Source of the DNA: Allobosea sp.
GTDB lineage: Bacteria; Pseudomonadota; Alphaproteobacteria; Rhizobiales; Beijerinckiaceae
NCBI RefSeq assembly: GCF_017308075.1
Contig: NZ_JAFKFX010000027.1
Coordinates: forward strand, 186,001-250,000
Reading direction: 5' to 3'
Length of the DNA: 64,000 nt
Below, piece after piece: positions 26,051-35,716 of the stretch. A program made the translations under genes and the position numbers. The notes beneath the pieces were generated by a model. The model was not told the DNA's origin. It saw only the letters and a list, made by a program, of their open reading frames with translations, and searched no databases. Each line of letters opens with the position of its first letter. The first letter of the stretch is position 1.

Positions 26051-26643
26051 GGCGCGGGTGAAGACTGCTTCTTGGAGGCGGCCGCTCCGGGAGGCGGCCT
26101 GGTGGGTTCCGGATCGCTTCCGGCATAGGGGTCAGCGATGCCGAGCCGGGCGAGCGCCGCGGTCTCCATCGCCTCCATCCGCTGCGCCTCGGCCTCGGTC
26201 TCGTGGTCCTCGCCGAGCAGATGCAACAGGCCATGGATGACGAGATGGCTGAGATGATCGCCGAGGCTCTTGCCCTCGGCCTGCGCCTCGCGCGTCAGCG
26301 TCTCGAGGGCGAGCACGATATCGCCGAGCACCGGGCTCGCGGCGACACGCTCCGGCGGCACGGCCGGGAAGGAGAGGACATTGGTCGGCTTGTCGAAGCC
26401 GCGCCATTCGCGATTGACGGCGCGGATGCGCTTGTCGTCGGTCAGGAGCAGGCTGAGCTCGGCGCCTGCGAGCGGCGTCAGGCGCGCTTCCGCGAGACCG
26501 GCGGCGATCGCCGCCTCGATGCGCGGCCGCAGGTCGCCGAGCTCACGCCAGCGCCGCGATTGCAGGCGCAGTTCGAGCGTCAGCCCACCGGCCGGCAACT
26601 CGGATCGCGGCGCGGCGCGCCGCGATCGAGGTCGATCGTTCAT
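26047..26643 (-). CDS. ybeY: Endoribonuclease YbeY (16S rRNA maturation)
   Basis: A zinc-dependent endoribonuclease acting in 16S rRNA 3'-end maturation and ribosome quality control. The signature zinc motif reads HGLLHLLGEDHE, with three histidines as ligands, and the preceding TNVLSFP is also typical. The 198-residue length includes about 30 extra N-terminal residues relative to E. coli and a Pro/Lys-rich tail. The start overlaps the phoH stop by four bases and the stop overlaps corC, as expected for this conserved operon. Confidence 0.96.
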   Translation of the reverse strand: MNDRPRSRRAAPRSELPAGGLTLELRLQSRRWRELGDLRPRIEAAIAAGLAEARLTPLAGAELSLLLTDDKRIRAVNREWRGFDKPTNVLSFPAVPPERVAASPVLGDIVLALETLTREAQAEGKSLGDHLSHLVIHGLLHLLGEDHETEAEAQRMEAMETAALARLGIADPYAGSDPEPTRPPPGAAASKKQSSPAP

Positions 26644-27812
26644 CGCGGTCTCTCCCGCGACAGCATGCGCTTCAACCCGTCGGCATCGCCCTCCACCGGG
26701 CCGGCATCGGCCGGCTGGAGATTGGCGAGCCGGGCCTCACGCTCGTCGCGTTCCTTCCTGGCGGCATCCTCATAGGCCATGACGATGCGGCGCACGAGTT
26801 CGTGGCGGACGACGTCGCCCTCCTCGAAGCGGGCATGGCCGACGCCCTCGACGCCCGAGAGCAGCCTGACCGCCTCGACCAGGCCGGAGCGCTGGCCCGG
26901 CGGCAGGTCGATCTGCGAGGGGTCGCCGGTGATGATCATGCGCGAGCCCTCGCCGAGGCGGGTCAGGAACATCTTCATCTGCACGGAGGTCGCGTTCTGG
27001 GCCTCGTCGAGCAGCACGACCGCATTGGTCAGGGTGCGGCCGCGCATGAAGGCAAGCGGCGCGATCTCGATCATGCCGGTCTGCAAAGCGCGTTCGACAT
27101 GGCGCGCCTCCATGAAATCGTTGAGTGCGTCGTAGATCGGCCTGAGGTACGGGTCGACCTTCTCGCGCATGTCGCCCGGCAGGAAGCCGAGGCGCTCGCC
27201 GGCCTCGACCGCCGGCCGCGACAGCACCATGCGCTCGACGACGCCCTGCTCGATCAGCGAGACCGCATGGCCGACCGCGAGCCAGGTCTTGCCGGTGCCG
27301 GCCGGCCCCTCGGCGAGGACGAGCTCATGGCGCTTGAGCTGGCGCAGATAGGCGTCCTGCGCCGCATTGCGGGCGCGCACAGGGCCGCGCTTGCGGGTGA
27401 CGATGGCGTCGAAGGCCGATTTTCCGGCATTGTCCGCCGGGAAGAGCGAGCGCTGCACATTGCTCTCCTCGATCGCGCCGTCGACCTCGCCGAGATTGAC
27501 CGCGGCGCCGATCTTGGCGCGGGCATAGAGGGTGCGCAGCACGCGGCTGGCCTGCTCGGCGGTGTCCGGCGGCCCCTTGATGGTGATGTGGTTGCCATTG
27601 GGGCTGACGACGACGCCCAGCCGGCGCTCGAGATGTGCCAGGTTCTGGTCGTATTGCCCGAAGACCAGGCTGGCGACCTGGTTGTCGTCGAAGGACAGCA
27701 CCACTTCCGTGCCGGACAGGCCGGCGCGCGCCGGCACCTCCTCGCGGAGCGCCAGCGGGTCGCGGCGAAGGCCGCGTTCGGGTCTCGGGTTCATCGGATC
27801 GGCCTGGGCCAA
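26640..27812 (-). CDS. PhoH-family ATPase (PhoL/YbeZ-like)
   Basis: A cytosolic P-loop ATPase associated with YbeY and RNA metabolism. The 390-residue chain has an N-terminal KH-like domain (to about residue 120), the Walker A segment GPAGTGKTWLA near residue 165, Walker B VVLLDEAQN, and the motif GDPSQIDLP. Two starts compete: a TTG at 27812 with AGGAG nine bases upstream, and an ATG at 27794 with a poor site. The TTG is given on ribosome-site grounds. The stop overlaps the ybeY start, a very conserved pairing. Confidence 0.93.
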   Translation of the reverse strand: MAQADPMNPRPERGLRRDPLALREEVPARAGLSGTEVVLSFDDNQVASLVFGQYDQNLAHLERRLGVVVSPNGNHITIKGPPDTAEQASRVLRTLYARAKIGAAVNLGEVDGAIEESNVQRSLFPADNAGKSAFDAIVTRKRGPVRARNAAQDAYLRQLKRHELVLAEGPAGTGKTWLAVGHAVSLIEQGVVERMVLSRPAVEAGERLGFLPGDMREKVDPYLRPIYDALNDFMEARHVERALQTGMIEIAPLAFMRGRTLTNAVVLLDEAQNATSVQMKMFLTRLGEGSRMIITGDPSQIDLPPGQRSGLVEAVRLLSGVEGVGHARFEEGDVVRHELVRRIVMAYEDAARKERDEREARLANLQPADAGPVEGDADGLKRMLSRERPR

Positions 27813-27892
27813 AGGTGTCTTCTCCTGGAGCGGGGGTCGTGGGCAGGCAGAGGCACGCGACGAGACCCGACTCGACTTCTAGGCATACGCAC

Positions 27893-29245
27893 TCAGGCAG
27901 CGAGCTCCCGTGAGACGGCCCGGCCGAACAGCGAGTTCGAGCCGGCCCGCTCGATCGTCACCATGACGCGCTCGCCGATGCGATGCGTCGCGGTTTCGAT
28001 CTGGACCGCCTGGAGATAGGGGGTCTTGCCGGCAAGCTGGCCGGGATGGCGCCCGACCCGCTCGAGCAGCACCTCGACGGTGCGCCCGACCATGGCGTGG
28101 TTGAACTCCTGGCGATGGCGCTCGACCAGGGCCTGCAGGCGCTGCAGGCGCTCGTCCATCACCGCCGGCTCGACCTGTGTCTCCAGTTCCGCGGCCGGGG
28201 TGCCGGGGCGCGGCGAATACTTGAAGGTATAGGCCGAGGCGAAGCGGATATCCTCGACGAGCTTCAGCGTCGCCTCGAAATCGGCATCGCTCTCGCCGGG
28301 GAAGCCGACGATGAAGTCCGAGGACAGGGCGATGTCGGGCCGGGCCGCGCGCACCTTGTCGATCAGCCGGCGATATTCGTCGGCGGTGTGCTTGCGGTTC
28401 ATCGCGGCGAGGATGCGGTCGGAGCCGGCCTGCACCGGCAGATGCAGGAAGGGCATCACCTGCGGCAGGTCGCGATGGGCGGCGATCAGCTCATCGTCCA
28501 TGTCGCGCGGATGGCTCGTGGTGTAGCGGATGCGGGCGATGCCGGGGACCTCGGCGAGGCGGCGCATCAGCCGCGCCAGCCCCCAGATTTGCCCGTCCTG
28601 CGCTTCGCCATGATAGGCGTTGACGTTCTGGCCGAGCAGGGTGACGTCCTGCACCCCGGCACCAGCCAGCCGCTCGACCTCGGCGACCACCTGCGCGACC
28701 GGGCGCGAGAACTCGGCGCCGCGCGTATAGGGCACGACGCAGAAGGCGCAGAACTTGTCGCAGCCTTCCTGCACGGTGACGAAGGCCGAGATGCCGCGCG
28801 CCAGGATCGCCGCGGGCTTGGGCGCCGGCAGATGGCCGAACTTGTCGTCCGGCGGCAGGTCGGTGTCGACGACGCGGCCGGCGCGCGCCTGGCGCAGCAA
28901 TTCGGGCAGGCGATGATAGGCCTGCGGGCCGACGACAAGGTCGACCGCGGGCTGCCGGCGCTGGATCTCGGCCCCCTCGGCCTGGGCGACGCAGCCGGCG
29001 ACGACCAGCGTGGTCTCGCGGCCATCGGCCTTGCGGTCCTGCTTCAACTCGCGCAGCTTGCCGAGCTCGGTATAGACCTTGTGCGCCGCGCGCTCGCGGA
29101 TATGGCAGGTGTTGAGCAGGATCAGATCGGCGTCGTCGGGCGTCGCGGTCTCCTCGTAGCCCTCGCCGCCCAGGACATCCGCCATGCGCTGCCCGTCATA
29201 GACGTTCATCTGGCAGCCATAGGACTTGATGTGGACTTTCTTCAT
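27893..29245 (-). CDS. miaB: tRNA-2-methylthio-N6-dimethylallyladenosine synthase MiaB
   Basis: A radical-SAM methylthiotransferase that modifies A37 of tRNAs. The N-terminal domain holds the three auxiliary-cluster cysteines in SYGCQMN, NTCHIRE and VAGCVAQ. The radical-SAM C-x3-C-x2-C is in [14 protein letters not shown]. The C-terminal TRAM domain ([13 protein letters not shown], then TPYLQAVQI) binds tRNA. ATG at 29245 ([10 protein letters not shown]) follows a TTG in frame; the ATG is preferred from homology. The 450-residue length is normal. It is between plsC (124 bases) and phoH (80 bases) on the same strand. Confidence 0.97.
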   Translation of the reverse strand: MKKVHIKSYGCQMNVYDGQRMADVLGGEGYEETATPDDADLILLNTCHIRERAAHKVYTELGKLRELKQDRKADGRETTLVVAGCVAQAEGAEIQRRQPAVDLVVGPQAYHRLPELLRQARAGRVVDTDLPPDDKFGHLPAPKPAAILARGISAFVTVQEGCDKFCAFCVVPYTRGAEFSRPVAQVVAEVERLAGAGVQDVTLLGQNVNAYHGEAQDGQIWGLARLMRRLAEVPGIARIRYTTSHPRDMDDELIAAHRDLPQVMPFLHLPVQAGSDRILAAMNRKHTADEYRRLIDKVRAARPDIALSSDFIVGFPGESDADFEATLKLVEDIRFASAYTFKYSPRPGTPAAELETQVEPAVMDERLQRLQALVERHRQEFNHAMVGRTVEVLLERVGRHPGQLAGKTPYLQAVQIETATHRIGERVMVTIERAGSNSLFGRAVSRELAA

Positions 29246-29369
29246 CAATGCCGATCCGACCTCAATCCCGTCTCCTTAACCCAGCCGGCCGCGATTTGGG
29301 AATCATACTGCCGCGGGAGGCGGGCACGCAATATCCGGGCCGCTCCCGACGAATCGCCTGGAGGCTTGC

Positions 29370-30179
29370 TCAAGCGCGTGACCGGCCGGTGACGGCCTCC
29401 TGCCGGGCCCGGCGGATGGCGACCTCGGCGAGCCGCGTCGCCTCCTTGCGCGAGAGCTTGCGGCCCATCCGGATCGGCTCGCCCCAGGCGAGCTCGACAT
29501 CGACCGCCCCGGCCGCCAGGATCGACTTCAGATGCGGCGCGAGCTCGGTGTCGCCATGCCAGGCTAGGGCCGAGCGTATCGCCCGCCCGCCGGGCAGGCC
29601 GTGATAGCCGAGATAGGTGATGCAGAGCGGGTAGATCGTCACCTCGCCCTCCGCCTCGCTCTCGCCGCGCACCGCCTCATGGGCAGCGCCGAGCAGCGAG
29701 GAACGCAAGGGCAGGACGCGGGTACCGTCGCCGGTCGTGCCCTCGGCGAAGAGCACCACAGCCTGCCCGTCCGAGAGCCTCTGCCCCATCTCCACGGCGA
29801 CGCCGGCGGTAGCACCGCGGCGCTTCCGGTCGATGAAGACGGTGCGCTGCAGGGTCGAGAGCCAGCCGATCACCGGCCAGGTCGCGACCTCGGCCTTGGC
29901 GACGAAGGAGAGCGGACGCGCCGCGCCGAGCACGGGGATGTCGAGCCATGAGACATGGTTGGCGACGATCAGCCCGCCCTCACCGGGGCCAGGAGGCGTG
30001 CCGCGAATCACCGCGCGGACGCCGAGCCCCCGACAGACCAGCCGATGGAACAGGCGCGTGAACAGGAAGCCATGGCCAGCCCCCAGCCGCATCGAGACCA
30101 GTTGCGGCGGGATCAGGACGAGCGTTCCGAGGCTGATCAGCGCCATGCGCAGCATCGCACCGGGACCCAGGCCGTTCAT
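29370..30179 (-). CDS. 1-acyl-sn-glycerol-3-phosphate acyltransferase family protein (PlsC/OlsA type)
   Basis: A membrane-anchored lysophospholipid acyltransferase. The catalytic H-x4-D is in NHVSWLD and the substrate-binding motif in FAEGTTGDG. One N-terminal hydrophobic segment anchors the 269-residue protein. Rhizobial homologues at this locus include OlsA, which makes ornithine lipids, as well as PlsC-like enzymes, so the acceptor lipid is uncertain. ATG at 30179 is given; a GTG at 30188 has GGAG four bases upstream and is a fair alternative. The gene lies 99 bases after rimI. Confidence 0.88.
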   Translation of the reverse strand: MNGLGPGAMLRMALISLGTLVLIPPQLVSMRLGAGHGFLFTRLFHRLVCRGLGVRAVIRGTPPGPGEGGLIVANHVSWLDIPVLGAARPLSFVAKAEVATWPVIGWLSTLQRTVFIDRKRRGATAGVAVEMGQRLSDGQAVVLFAEGTTGDGTRVLPLRSSLLGAAHEAVRGESEAEGEVTIYPLCITYLGYHGLPGGRAIRSALAWHGDTELAPHLKSILAAGAVDVELAWGEPIRMGRKLSRKEATRLAEVAIRRARQEAVTGRSRA

Positions 30180-30278
30180 TCTCTGCACCAAGCTCCGCTC
30201 ACAGGGTTCCGGCTATAATCGCCGCCCGCCCGCCCGTCCATGGCGTGCAATCGCGCAGGACAGGTCGGCCAGAGCAGC

Positions 30279-30776
30279 TCAGCCAAGATCGAGCCGCATC
30301 ACCAGCGCGGCCGCGCGGCTGCCGTCGAGCTTCGGGTAATAGCCCTCGCGCCGGCCAACCTCGGCGAAGCCGAACTGGCGGTATAGGCCGACCGCGGCCG
30401 CATTGGTCTCCTCGACTTCGAGGAAGAGCCGGGCGACGCCCCGCGCCGCGAGCCTTGCGAGATGCCCCGCCAGCAGCGCCTGGGCGAGACCGCCACGCCG
30501 GCTTCCCTTGGCGACGACGATGCTGAGGATCTCGGCCTCGTCGGCGGCGATCCGCGACATCACGAAGCCCGAGGGATCGACGGCGCTGCCGGAGAAGACG
30601 CCATCGGCGAGAACCGAGGGATCGGCCAGAAGCGCCGCGCATTCGCCGGGATCCCAGAGCCGGGCGAAGCCGCCCTGATGATGCAAGGCGGCGACCTGGC
30701 GCGCCTGGGCCGTATCGAGCCGGCCCGTCCGGGCCGGGGCCGCACGGCGGTGGCGGAGGCGGTCGAGCCAGTCCAT
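30279..30776 (-). CDS. rimI: GNAT N-acetyltransferase, RimI-like
   Basis: A GNAT-fold acetyltransferase of 165 residues placed directly after tsaB, the standard position of rimI, which acetylates ribosomal protein S18. The acetyl-CoA segment is AKGSRRGGLAQALLAGHL (a variant of R/Q-x-x-G-x-G/A), and the C-terminal motif is ETNAAAVGLYRQFGFAEVG. The N-terminal 35 residues are longer than in E. coli RimI. It begins two bases before the tsaB stop codon region ends, so the two are co-translated or nearly so. Substrate specificity is inferred from context. Confidence 0.88.
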   Translation of the reverse strand: MDWLDRLRHRRAAPARTGRLDTAQARQVAALHHQGGFARLWDPGECAALLADPSVLADGVFSGSAVDPSGFVMSRIAADEAEILSIVVAKGSRRGGLAQALLAGHLARLAARGVARLFLEVEETNAAAVGLYRQFGFAEVGRREGYYPKLDGSRAAALVMRLDLG

Positions 30777-30778
30777 GC

Positions 30779-31462
30779 TCAGCGCCGCGGCAGGCGGGCG
30801 CGATCCTGCGGCGTCGTCTCCGGCTCTTTGAGGTAGAGCGGGCGCGGCGGGGCGCTCTGCGGATCGGCGATCAGGCCGAGCCGCGCGACCCAGATCACGT
30901 CGGGCGCCCTGGCGTCGTCGACGACGACGGCATCGAGCCCGATCGCCCAGGCCTCGTTGGCGACGGCCAGCGCCGCCGAGCCGACGAGCGAGACCGGGCC
31001 TGCGCCGATGGCGCGGGCTGCATCGCGATGGTTGACCTGGCGGATCGAGACCAGCTGCTTGCCCTGCGCGTTCAGCGCCTGGAACCAGACCTGGCCGTGC
31101 CTGGCATCGAGCGCGGCGGCGATCACCCGGCCGCCCTCGCGCCCGATCAGCGGAGCGGCGGTCGCCGCCAGGGTCGAGACACCGACTGCCGGAATGCCGG
31201 CGGCGAAGGCGATGGCGCGGGCCGCGCTGATGCCGACCCGCAAGCCGGTATAGCTGCCGGGGCCGATGGTCACGGCGACGCGATCGAGCGAGGAGAAGCC
31301 TCCCTCGACCTTGCCCATCACGCGCTCGATCATCGGCATGAGCGCTTCGGCATGGCCGCGCTCCATCGCCACCTGCTCGATGGCGACGGGCTGGGTGGCA
31401 CCGGCCTCGAGCACGCAGGCGGAGCAGGCGCCGAGCGCGGTGTCGATGGCGAGGACGCGCAT
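30779..31462 (-). CDS. tsaB: tRNA N6-threonylcarbamoyladenosine synthesis protein TsaB
   Basis: Partner of TsaD in making t6A37 of tRNAs. The ASKHA-fold signature MRVLAIDTALGACS and the later VTIGPGSYTGLRVGISAARAI are diagnostic. The length (227 residues) is normal. ATG at 31462 is chosen from homology; a longer frame starts at 31480. It heads the run tsaB-rimI-plsC-miaB. An intergenic palindromic repeat lies upstream, between it and the Nfu gene. Confidence 0.95.
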   Translation of the reverse strand: MRVLAIDTALGACSACVLEAGATQPVAIEQVAMERGHAEALMPMIERVMGKVEGGFSSLDRVAVTIGPGSYTGLRVGISAARAIAFAAGIPAVGVSTLAATAAPLIGREGGRVIAAALDARHGQVWFQALNAQGKQLVSIRQVNHRDAARAIGAGPVSLVGSAALAVANEAWAIGLDAVVVDDARAPDVIWVARLGLIADPQSAPPRPLYLKEPETTPQDRARLPRR

Positions 31463-31482
31463 TAGTTGCCTACCCGGCATGA

Positions 31483-31600
31483 AAAATGGCCGGTCGTCCC
31501 GGGCGACCGAAGGAAGACCCGGGACCCATGCCGGAACATCACCGATGAAGGCTCAGGCATGGATCCCGGCTCTGCGTTGCGCTCCGGCCGGGATGACCGC
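31483..31600. repeat. Intergenic palindromic repeat B
   Basis: Inverted arms at 31521-31532 and 31556-31567 match in 11 of 12 bases (GGGACCCATGCC against GGCATGGATCCC). A smaller hairpin, GGTCG/CGACC, lies just before. The segment from GGATCCCGG (31561) to GGGATGAC (about 31596) aligns with the reverse complement of repeat C (39733-39773), so B and C are one family. It separates nfu from tsaB. Confidence 0.8.
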
Positions 31601-31635
31601 CGGAGAATGTTGAATGAACCGAGGCGGGGCGGCGC

Positions 31636-32202
31636 TCAGACCGCCTCGACCTCGCGAACCTGCGGCAGGAAGTGCCGCAGCAGGTTCTGGATGCCGTGCT
31701 TCAGCGTCGCGGTCGAGGAGGGACAGCCCGAGCAGGAGCCCTTCATCGCCAGATAGACCGTGCCGTCCTTGAAGCCGCGGAAGGTGATGTCGCCGCCATC
31801 GCCGGCCACGGCCGGGCGGATGCGGGTCTCGAGCAGCTCCTTGATCGTCTCGACGGTCTGCGCGTCCTCGTCGGCGAAGAACTCCTCCTCGCTCTCCTCC
31901 GGACCGGCATCCGCAGCGCCGTCCGCCATCAGCGGGGCGCCCGACATGTAGTGCTCCATGATCGCGCCGAGGATGGCGGGCTTGAGATGCGGCCATTCGC
32001 CCTCCGCCTTGGTCACGGTGATGAAGTCGGAGCCGAAGAACACCGCCGAGACGCCCTTGACGCCGAACAGGCGCGCGGCGAGCGGCGAGCGATCGGCCTG
32101 TGCCGGGTCGCGCAATTCGACCGGCCCTCCGGGCGAGACGCTGCGGCCGGGCAGGAATTTCAGGGTCGCGGGATTGGGCGTGGCTTCGGTCTGGATAAAC
32201 AT
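31636..32202 (-). CDS. NifU family iron-sulfur cluster scaffold (Nfu)
   Basis: A 188-residue iron-sulfur carrier. It has an N-terminal Nfu_N domain (MFIQTEATPNPATLKFLPG, with LFGVKGVSAVFFGSDFITV) and a C-terminal NifU-like domain. That domain holds the cluster-binding C-x2-C in MKGSCSGCPSSTATLKHGIQ. An acidic linker (EESEEEFFADED) joins them. ATG at 32202 has GGAGGT eight bases upstream, so the longer frame to 32220 is ignored. This is the mitochondrial Nfu1-like arrangement typical of alphaproteobacteria. It lies 96 bases downstream of the universal stress gene. Confidence 0.94.
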   Translation of the reverse strand: MFIQTEATPNPATLKFLPGRSVSPGGPVELRDPAQADRSPLAARLFGVKGVSAVFFGSDFITVTKAEGEWPHLKPAILGAIMEHYMSGAPLMADGAADAGPEESEEEFFADEDAQTVETIKELLETRIRPAVAGDGGDITFRGFKDGTVYLAMKGSCSGCPSSTATLKHGIQNLLRHFLPQVREVEAV

Positions 32203-32298
32203 GGATCTTACCTCCGGCACCGACGGGTCAAGGCCGCCGTTCCTGTTCCCGATATAGGCCCATTGCTGGAATCATTCCAGCCGCGCCGGCCTGCCGGA

Positions 32299-32793
32299 TC
32301 AGGCGAGTGCGTCGATTTCCTCGTCGGCGAGATGGCCGGGAACGATGGCCACCGGAATCGGGAAGGTCCCGGCGCTCTTGCCGGCGAGCGCGCTGACCAG
32401 CGGCCCCGGCCCGTTGCTGCCTGTGCCTGCAGCCAGCACCAGCAGCGAGATGTCCTCGTCGGCCTCGATCAGCTTGACCACCTCGTCGGCCTTGATGCCG
32501 GTACGCACCACCTTCTCGGGCTCGAGCCCGGCGAGCGAGCGCACCGTGGCGGCCGCAGCGGCGATCAGCGCCTCGGCTTCCGCCTCGGCCTCGGCCCGCA
32601 TCACCTCGCCGACGCCGAGCCAGTTCTCCTCGGCCGGAGGCGTGACCACGCCGAGCAGCACGATCGTCGCACCGACGCGGGCGCAGCGCCTGGCCGCGAA
32701 GCGCACCGCCTTGGCGCATTCCGGGCTGTCGTCCACCACCGCCAGGAATTTCGGGCGATGGCCCGTCTCATAGGACCGCCGTCTCTTGACCAT
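32299..32793 (-). CDS. Universal stress protein (UspA family)
   Basis: A 164-residue single-domain UspA-fold protein: KFLAVVDDSPECAKAVRFAARRC at the start, GIKADEVVKLIEADEDISLLVLAA in the middle, and a C-terminal IPVAIVPGHL. The ATP-binding G-x2-G-x9-G-(S/T) motif is only partly matched (AGTGSNGPGPLVSALAGKSAG), so nucleotide binding is unclear. It lies between trpS and nfu on the same strand, with 144 bases to trpS that contain a hairpin. Confidence 0.9.
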   Translation of the reverse strand: MVKRRRSYETGHRPKFLAVVDDSPECAKAVRFAARRCARVGATIVLLGVVTPPAEENWLGVGEVMRAEAEAEAEALIAAAAATVRSLAGLEPEKVVRTGIKADEVVKLIEADEDISLLVLAAGTGSNGPGPLVSALAGKSAGTFPIPVAIVPGHLADEEIDALA

Positions 32794-32890
32794 TGCCGCC
32801 GCCTGTCGCCGCTTCCCGAGCCTGATATCGTGGCAGGCGCCGCAAGGTCAGCGCAAGCCCCGGCCCGCGCTGACCGCCCGGACCGCACTT

Positions 32891-32914
32891 TGCCCGGCCG
32901 CCTATGGCCGGGCA
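32891..32914 (-). terminator. Hairpin after trpS, possible terminator
   Basis: A perfect 9-bp stem (TGCCCGGCC 32891-32899, GGCCGGGCA 32906-32914) with a six-base loop lies 23 bases past the trpS stop. It has no T run on either strand, so it may stabilise or help terminate the trpS message rather than act as a classic terminator. Confidence 0.35.
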
Positions 32915-32937
32915 GGATAATCGTCTGATCTCAAAGA

Positions 32938-34008
32938 CTAAGACGCCTGGCGCCGGCGCACGAAGCCAACGATGTCCTTGACGTCGCGCATGATCGGCGC
33001 GGCGATCGCATCGGCACGGTCGGCGCCATCGCTGAGGATGGCGTCGACATGGCCGGGATCGGCGAGCAGCCGGCGCATCTCGGCGGCGATCGGGCCAAGC
33101 TTGGCCACGGAAAGATCGACCAGGGCGCCCTTGAAGCCCGAGAATTGGCCACCGCCGAACTGGCTGAGGACCTGCGCGCGGGTGGCGCCGGAGAGGCCGG
33201 CATAGATGCCGACGAGGTTCTCGGCCTCGGGCCGGCCCTCGAGTCCCTTCTCCTCGGAAGGCAGGGCCTCGGGATCGGTCTTCGCCTTGCGGATCTTCTG
33301 GGCGATGGTGTCGGCATCGTCGGTCAGGTTGATGCGCGAGAAATCCGAGGCGTCGGATTTCGACATCTTCTTGGTGCCGTCGCGCAGGCTCATCACCCGG
33401 GTCGCCGGACCCTGGATCATCGGCTCGGGCAGCGGGAAGAAGCCGAGATCGCCGGTCCCGGTGCCGAGCTTCTCGATCTGCTCGGCGAAGTCGTTGTTGA
33501 ACTTCTGGGCGATGTCGCGGGTCAGCTCGAGATGCTGCTTCTGGTCCTCGCCGACCGGGACATGGGTCGCCTTGTAGAGCAGGATGTCGGCGGCCATCAG
33601 CACGGGATAGTCGTAGAGCCCGACCGAGACGTTCTCGCGGTCCTTGCCGGCCTTCTCCTTGAACTGGGTCATGCGGTTGAGCCAGCCGAGCCGGGCGACC
33701 GTGTTGAAGACCCAGGCGAGCTCGGCATGGCCGGTGACCTGGCTCTGGTTGAAGATGATGCTGCGCTTGGGGTCGACGCCGGCGGCGATATAGGCGGCGG
33801 CGACCTCGCGGGTGGCGCGGGTCAGCTCGACCGGGCCGCCCCAGACCTCCATGGACGGCGTGATCGCGTGCATGTCGACGACGCAATAGATGCAGTCATG
33901 CGTTTCCTGCATCGCCACCCAGTTCACGAGGGCGCCGAGATAATTGCCGAGATGGAGCGTCGAGGTCGGCTGCATGCCGGAGAAGACGCGGGGAAGGAAA
34001 GCAGCCAT
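32938..34008 (-). CDS. trpS: Tryptophanyl-tRNA synthetase
   Basis: A class I aminoacyl-tRNA synthetase charging tRNA-Trp. The HIGH-like motif is in [11 protein letters not shown] and the KMSKS loop is intact in [13 protein letters not shown]. The 356-residue length is typical, slightly longer than E. coli (334) through insertions. ATG at 34008 ([11 protein letters not shown]) has GGAG six bases upstream, so it is preferred to an ATG at 34026. It follows murJ by 52 bases on the same strand. Confidence 0.97.
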   Translation of the reverse strand: MAAFLPRVFSGMQPTSTLHLGNYLGALVNWVAMQETHDCIYCVVDMHAITPSMEVWGGPVELTRATREVAAAYIAAGVDPKRSIIFNQSQVTGHAELAWVFNTVARLGWLNRMTQFKEKAGKDRENVSVGLYDYPVLMAADILLYKATHVPVGEDQKQHLELTRDIAQKFNNDFAEQIEKLGTGTGDLGFFPLPEPMIQGPATRVMSLRDGTKKMSKSDASDFSRINLTDDADTIAQKIRKAKTDPEALPSEEKGLEGRPEAENLVGIYAGLSGATRAQVLSQFGGGQFSGFKGALVDLSVAKLGPIAAEMRRLLADPGHVDAILSDGADRADAIAAPIMRDVKDIVGFVRRRQAS

Positions 34009-34060
34009 CGGGCGCTCCGTCGTCATTGGCGTTATCGGGCCCGGGCCGAAGGTTTTCGGC

Positions 34061-35656
34061 TCAGGAACGCGGCGTTCTGACGGAAGCGCCGCGAAGGCGC
34101 AAGAGCAGCGGCCCGAAAGCCCCGAGCATCCAGCCCGCGAGGCCATAGACCAGGGCCCCGCCGAGACAAAGCACAGCCAGCGCCGCGGCGCGCGACAAGG
34201 CCGGCTGGCCATGGGCGAGCCAGGGCTGCAGAGGCGGCAACAGGACCGCGAGCGCCGCCGCCATCAGCGCCGCCGCGAGCAGAATGGCGAGGATGGCGCG
34301 AATCGTCGCAGCATCGGGCCGCCACAGCCGCTCCCGCAGCAGGCAGCCCGTCAGCAGCAGCGCCTGGACGAGGAAGGCGAGGCTCGCGGCCAGCGCGCCG
34401 ATCATCGCGGCGTCGCGCCAGCCGAGCAGGGCATAGCCGGCGCCGGCCGCGACGAGTACGGCGGCGAACCCCGCGAGCAGTGGCAGGCGCGGCCGGCGCC
34501 GGACGAAATAGGCCTGGCCGAAGACCTTGGCGACGAGCGCGAAGGGCAGGCCTAAGGCGAAGGCTGAAAGCGCGGCGGCGGTGCGCGCCCGGTCGGCGGC
34601 GCCGAAGCGGCCCTGCTCGAACAGCACCGAGACGATCGGCTCCGCCAGCAGGAACAGGGCGGTCGCGGCAGGGATGGCGAGGGCGAGGCCGAGCGCCAAA
34701 GCGCGGCCGAGCAGCGCATCATGCGCCGCCTGTGCCTGCTCGCCCGCCATGGCCGAGAGCACGACCGTGCCCATCGCCACGCCGAAGAAGGAGAGCGGCA
34801 GCTGGAAGATGCGATCGGCATAATAGAGCGCGGCGACCGAGCCCGCTTCCGTGGAGGCGATCTGGGTCGAGACCAGCAGGATGAGCTGCGCCGCCGATGC
34901 CGCGAGCAGGGTCGCGCCGCCGGTCCTGACCAGGCGCGTCATGTCGCGCGACCAGCGCAGGCTTGGGCGCGGCAAGCCGATCCGACGCAGAGGAGCGAGG
35001 ATCAGAGCGAGGTGCGCCAGCCCGGTCAGGCTGAGGCCGGCGGCGAGCAGGGTCGCGCTCTCAGCACTCGACCCGCCGCGGAAGAGCTCGACGAACAGGG
35101 CGACAAGCAGGATCGCGTTCATCAGCGCCGGCGCCAGCGCCGCGACCGTGAAGCGGCCCTCGGCATTGAGCAGCGCCGCGAGCAGAGCCGCGAGCGTCGT
35201 CAGCAGCACGAAGGGCAGCATCAGGCGAGTGTAGAAGGCGGCGAGCGCCAGCGTGTCGGGCTCCCCGGCAAAGCCGCCGGCGAGGCCGAGGACCACCCAG
35301 GGCGCGAACAGCTCGGCCAGGGCGACGAAGAGTAGCAGCAGCAGGCAAAGATGGCTCGCCGCCTCGCCGGCGAAGCGCCGCGCCGCCGCCTCGCCGTGCT
35401 CGGCCTTGATCGCAAGATAGAGCGGCACGAAGGGCGCGTTCAGCCCGCCCTCGCCGAGCACGCGGCGGACCAGATTGGGCAGGCGCAGCGCCGCGAGAAA
35501 GGCATCCGCCACCGGCCCGGTGCCGAGCAGGCGGGCGATCAGCACGTCGCGGGCGAAACCGAGCAGGCGCGACAGGATCGTCGCCGCGCCGACGACGAGG
35601 GAATCGCGGGCGAGACGGGGGGAGCTTGGCTCGGGCGGCGCGGAAGCGGACGTCAC
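34061..35656 (-). CDS. murJ: Lipid II flippase MurJ
   Basis: Flips lipid II across the inner membrane for peptidoglycan synthesis. The 531-residue protein has about 14 membrane segments. N-terminal family motifs are [39 protein letters not shown] and FVPLY, matching MurJ/MviN rather than other MOP exporters. The start is a GTG at 35656 with a weak ribosome site. It is divergent from the Panacea-domain gene, with 60 bases between. Confidence 0.95.
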   Translation of the reverse strand: MTSASAPPEPSSPRLARDSLVVGAATILSRLLGFARDVLIARLLGTGPVADAFLAALRLPNLVRRVLGEGGLNAPFVPLYLAIKAEHGEAAARRFAGEAASHLCLLLLLFVALAELFAPWVVLGLAGGFAGEPDTLALAAFYTRLMLPFVLLTTLAALLAALLNAEGRFTVAALAPALMNAILLVALFVELFRGGSSAESATLLAAGLSLTGLAHLALILAPLRRIGLPRPSLRWSRDMTRLVRTGGATLLAASAAQLILLVSTQIASTEAGSVAALYYADRIFQLPLSFFGVAMGTVVLSAMAGEQAQAAHDALLGRALALGLALAIPAATALFLLAEPIVSVLFEQGRFGAADRARTAAALSAFALGLPFALVAKVFGQAYFVRRRPRLPLLAGFAAVLVAAGAGYALLGWRDAAMIGALAASLAFLVQALLLTGCLLRERLWRPDAATIRAILAILLAAALMAAALAVLLPPLQPWLAHGQPALSRAAALAVLCLGGALVYGLAGWMLGAFGPLLLRLRGASVRTPRS

Positions 35657-35716
35657 AACTTAGCCGTTGCCCTTTTGTTCAGTTGCTGATTCACTTCAAC
35701 TAGACCGGAGGGTGCC

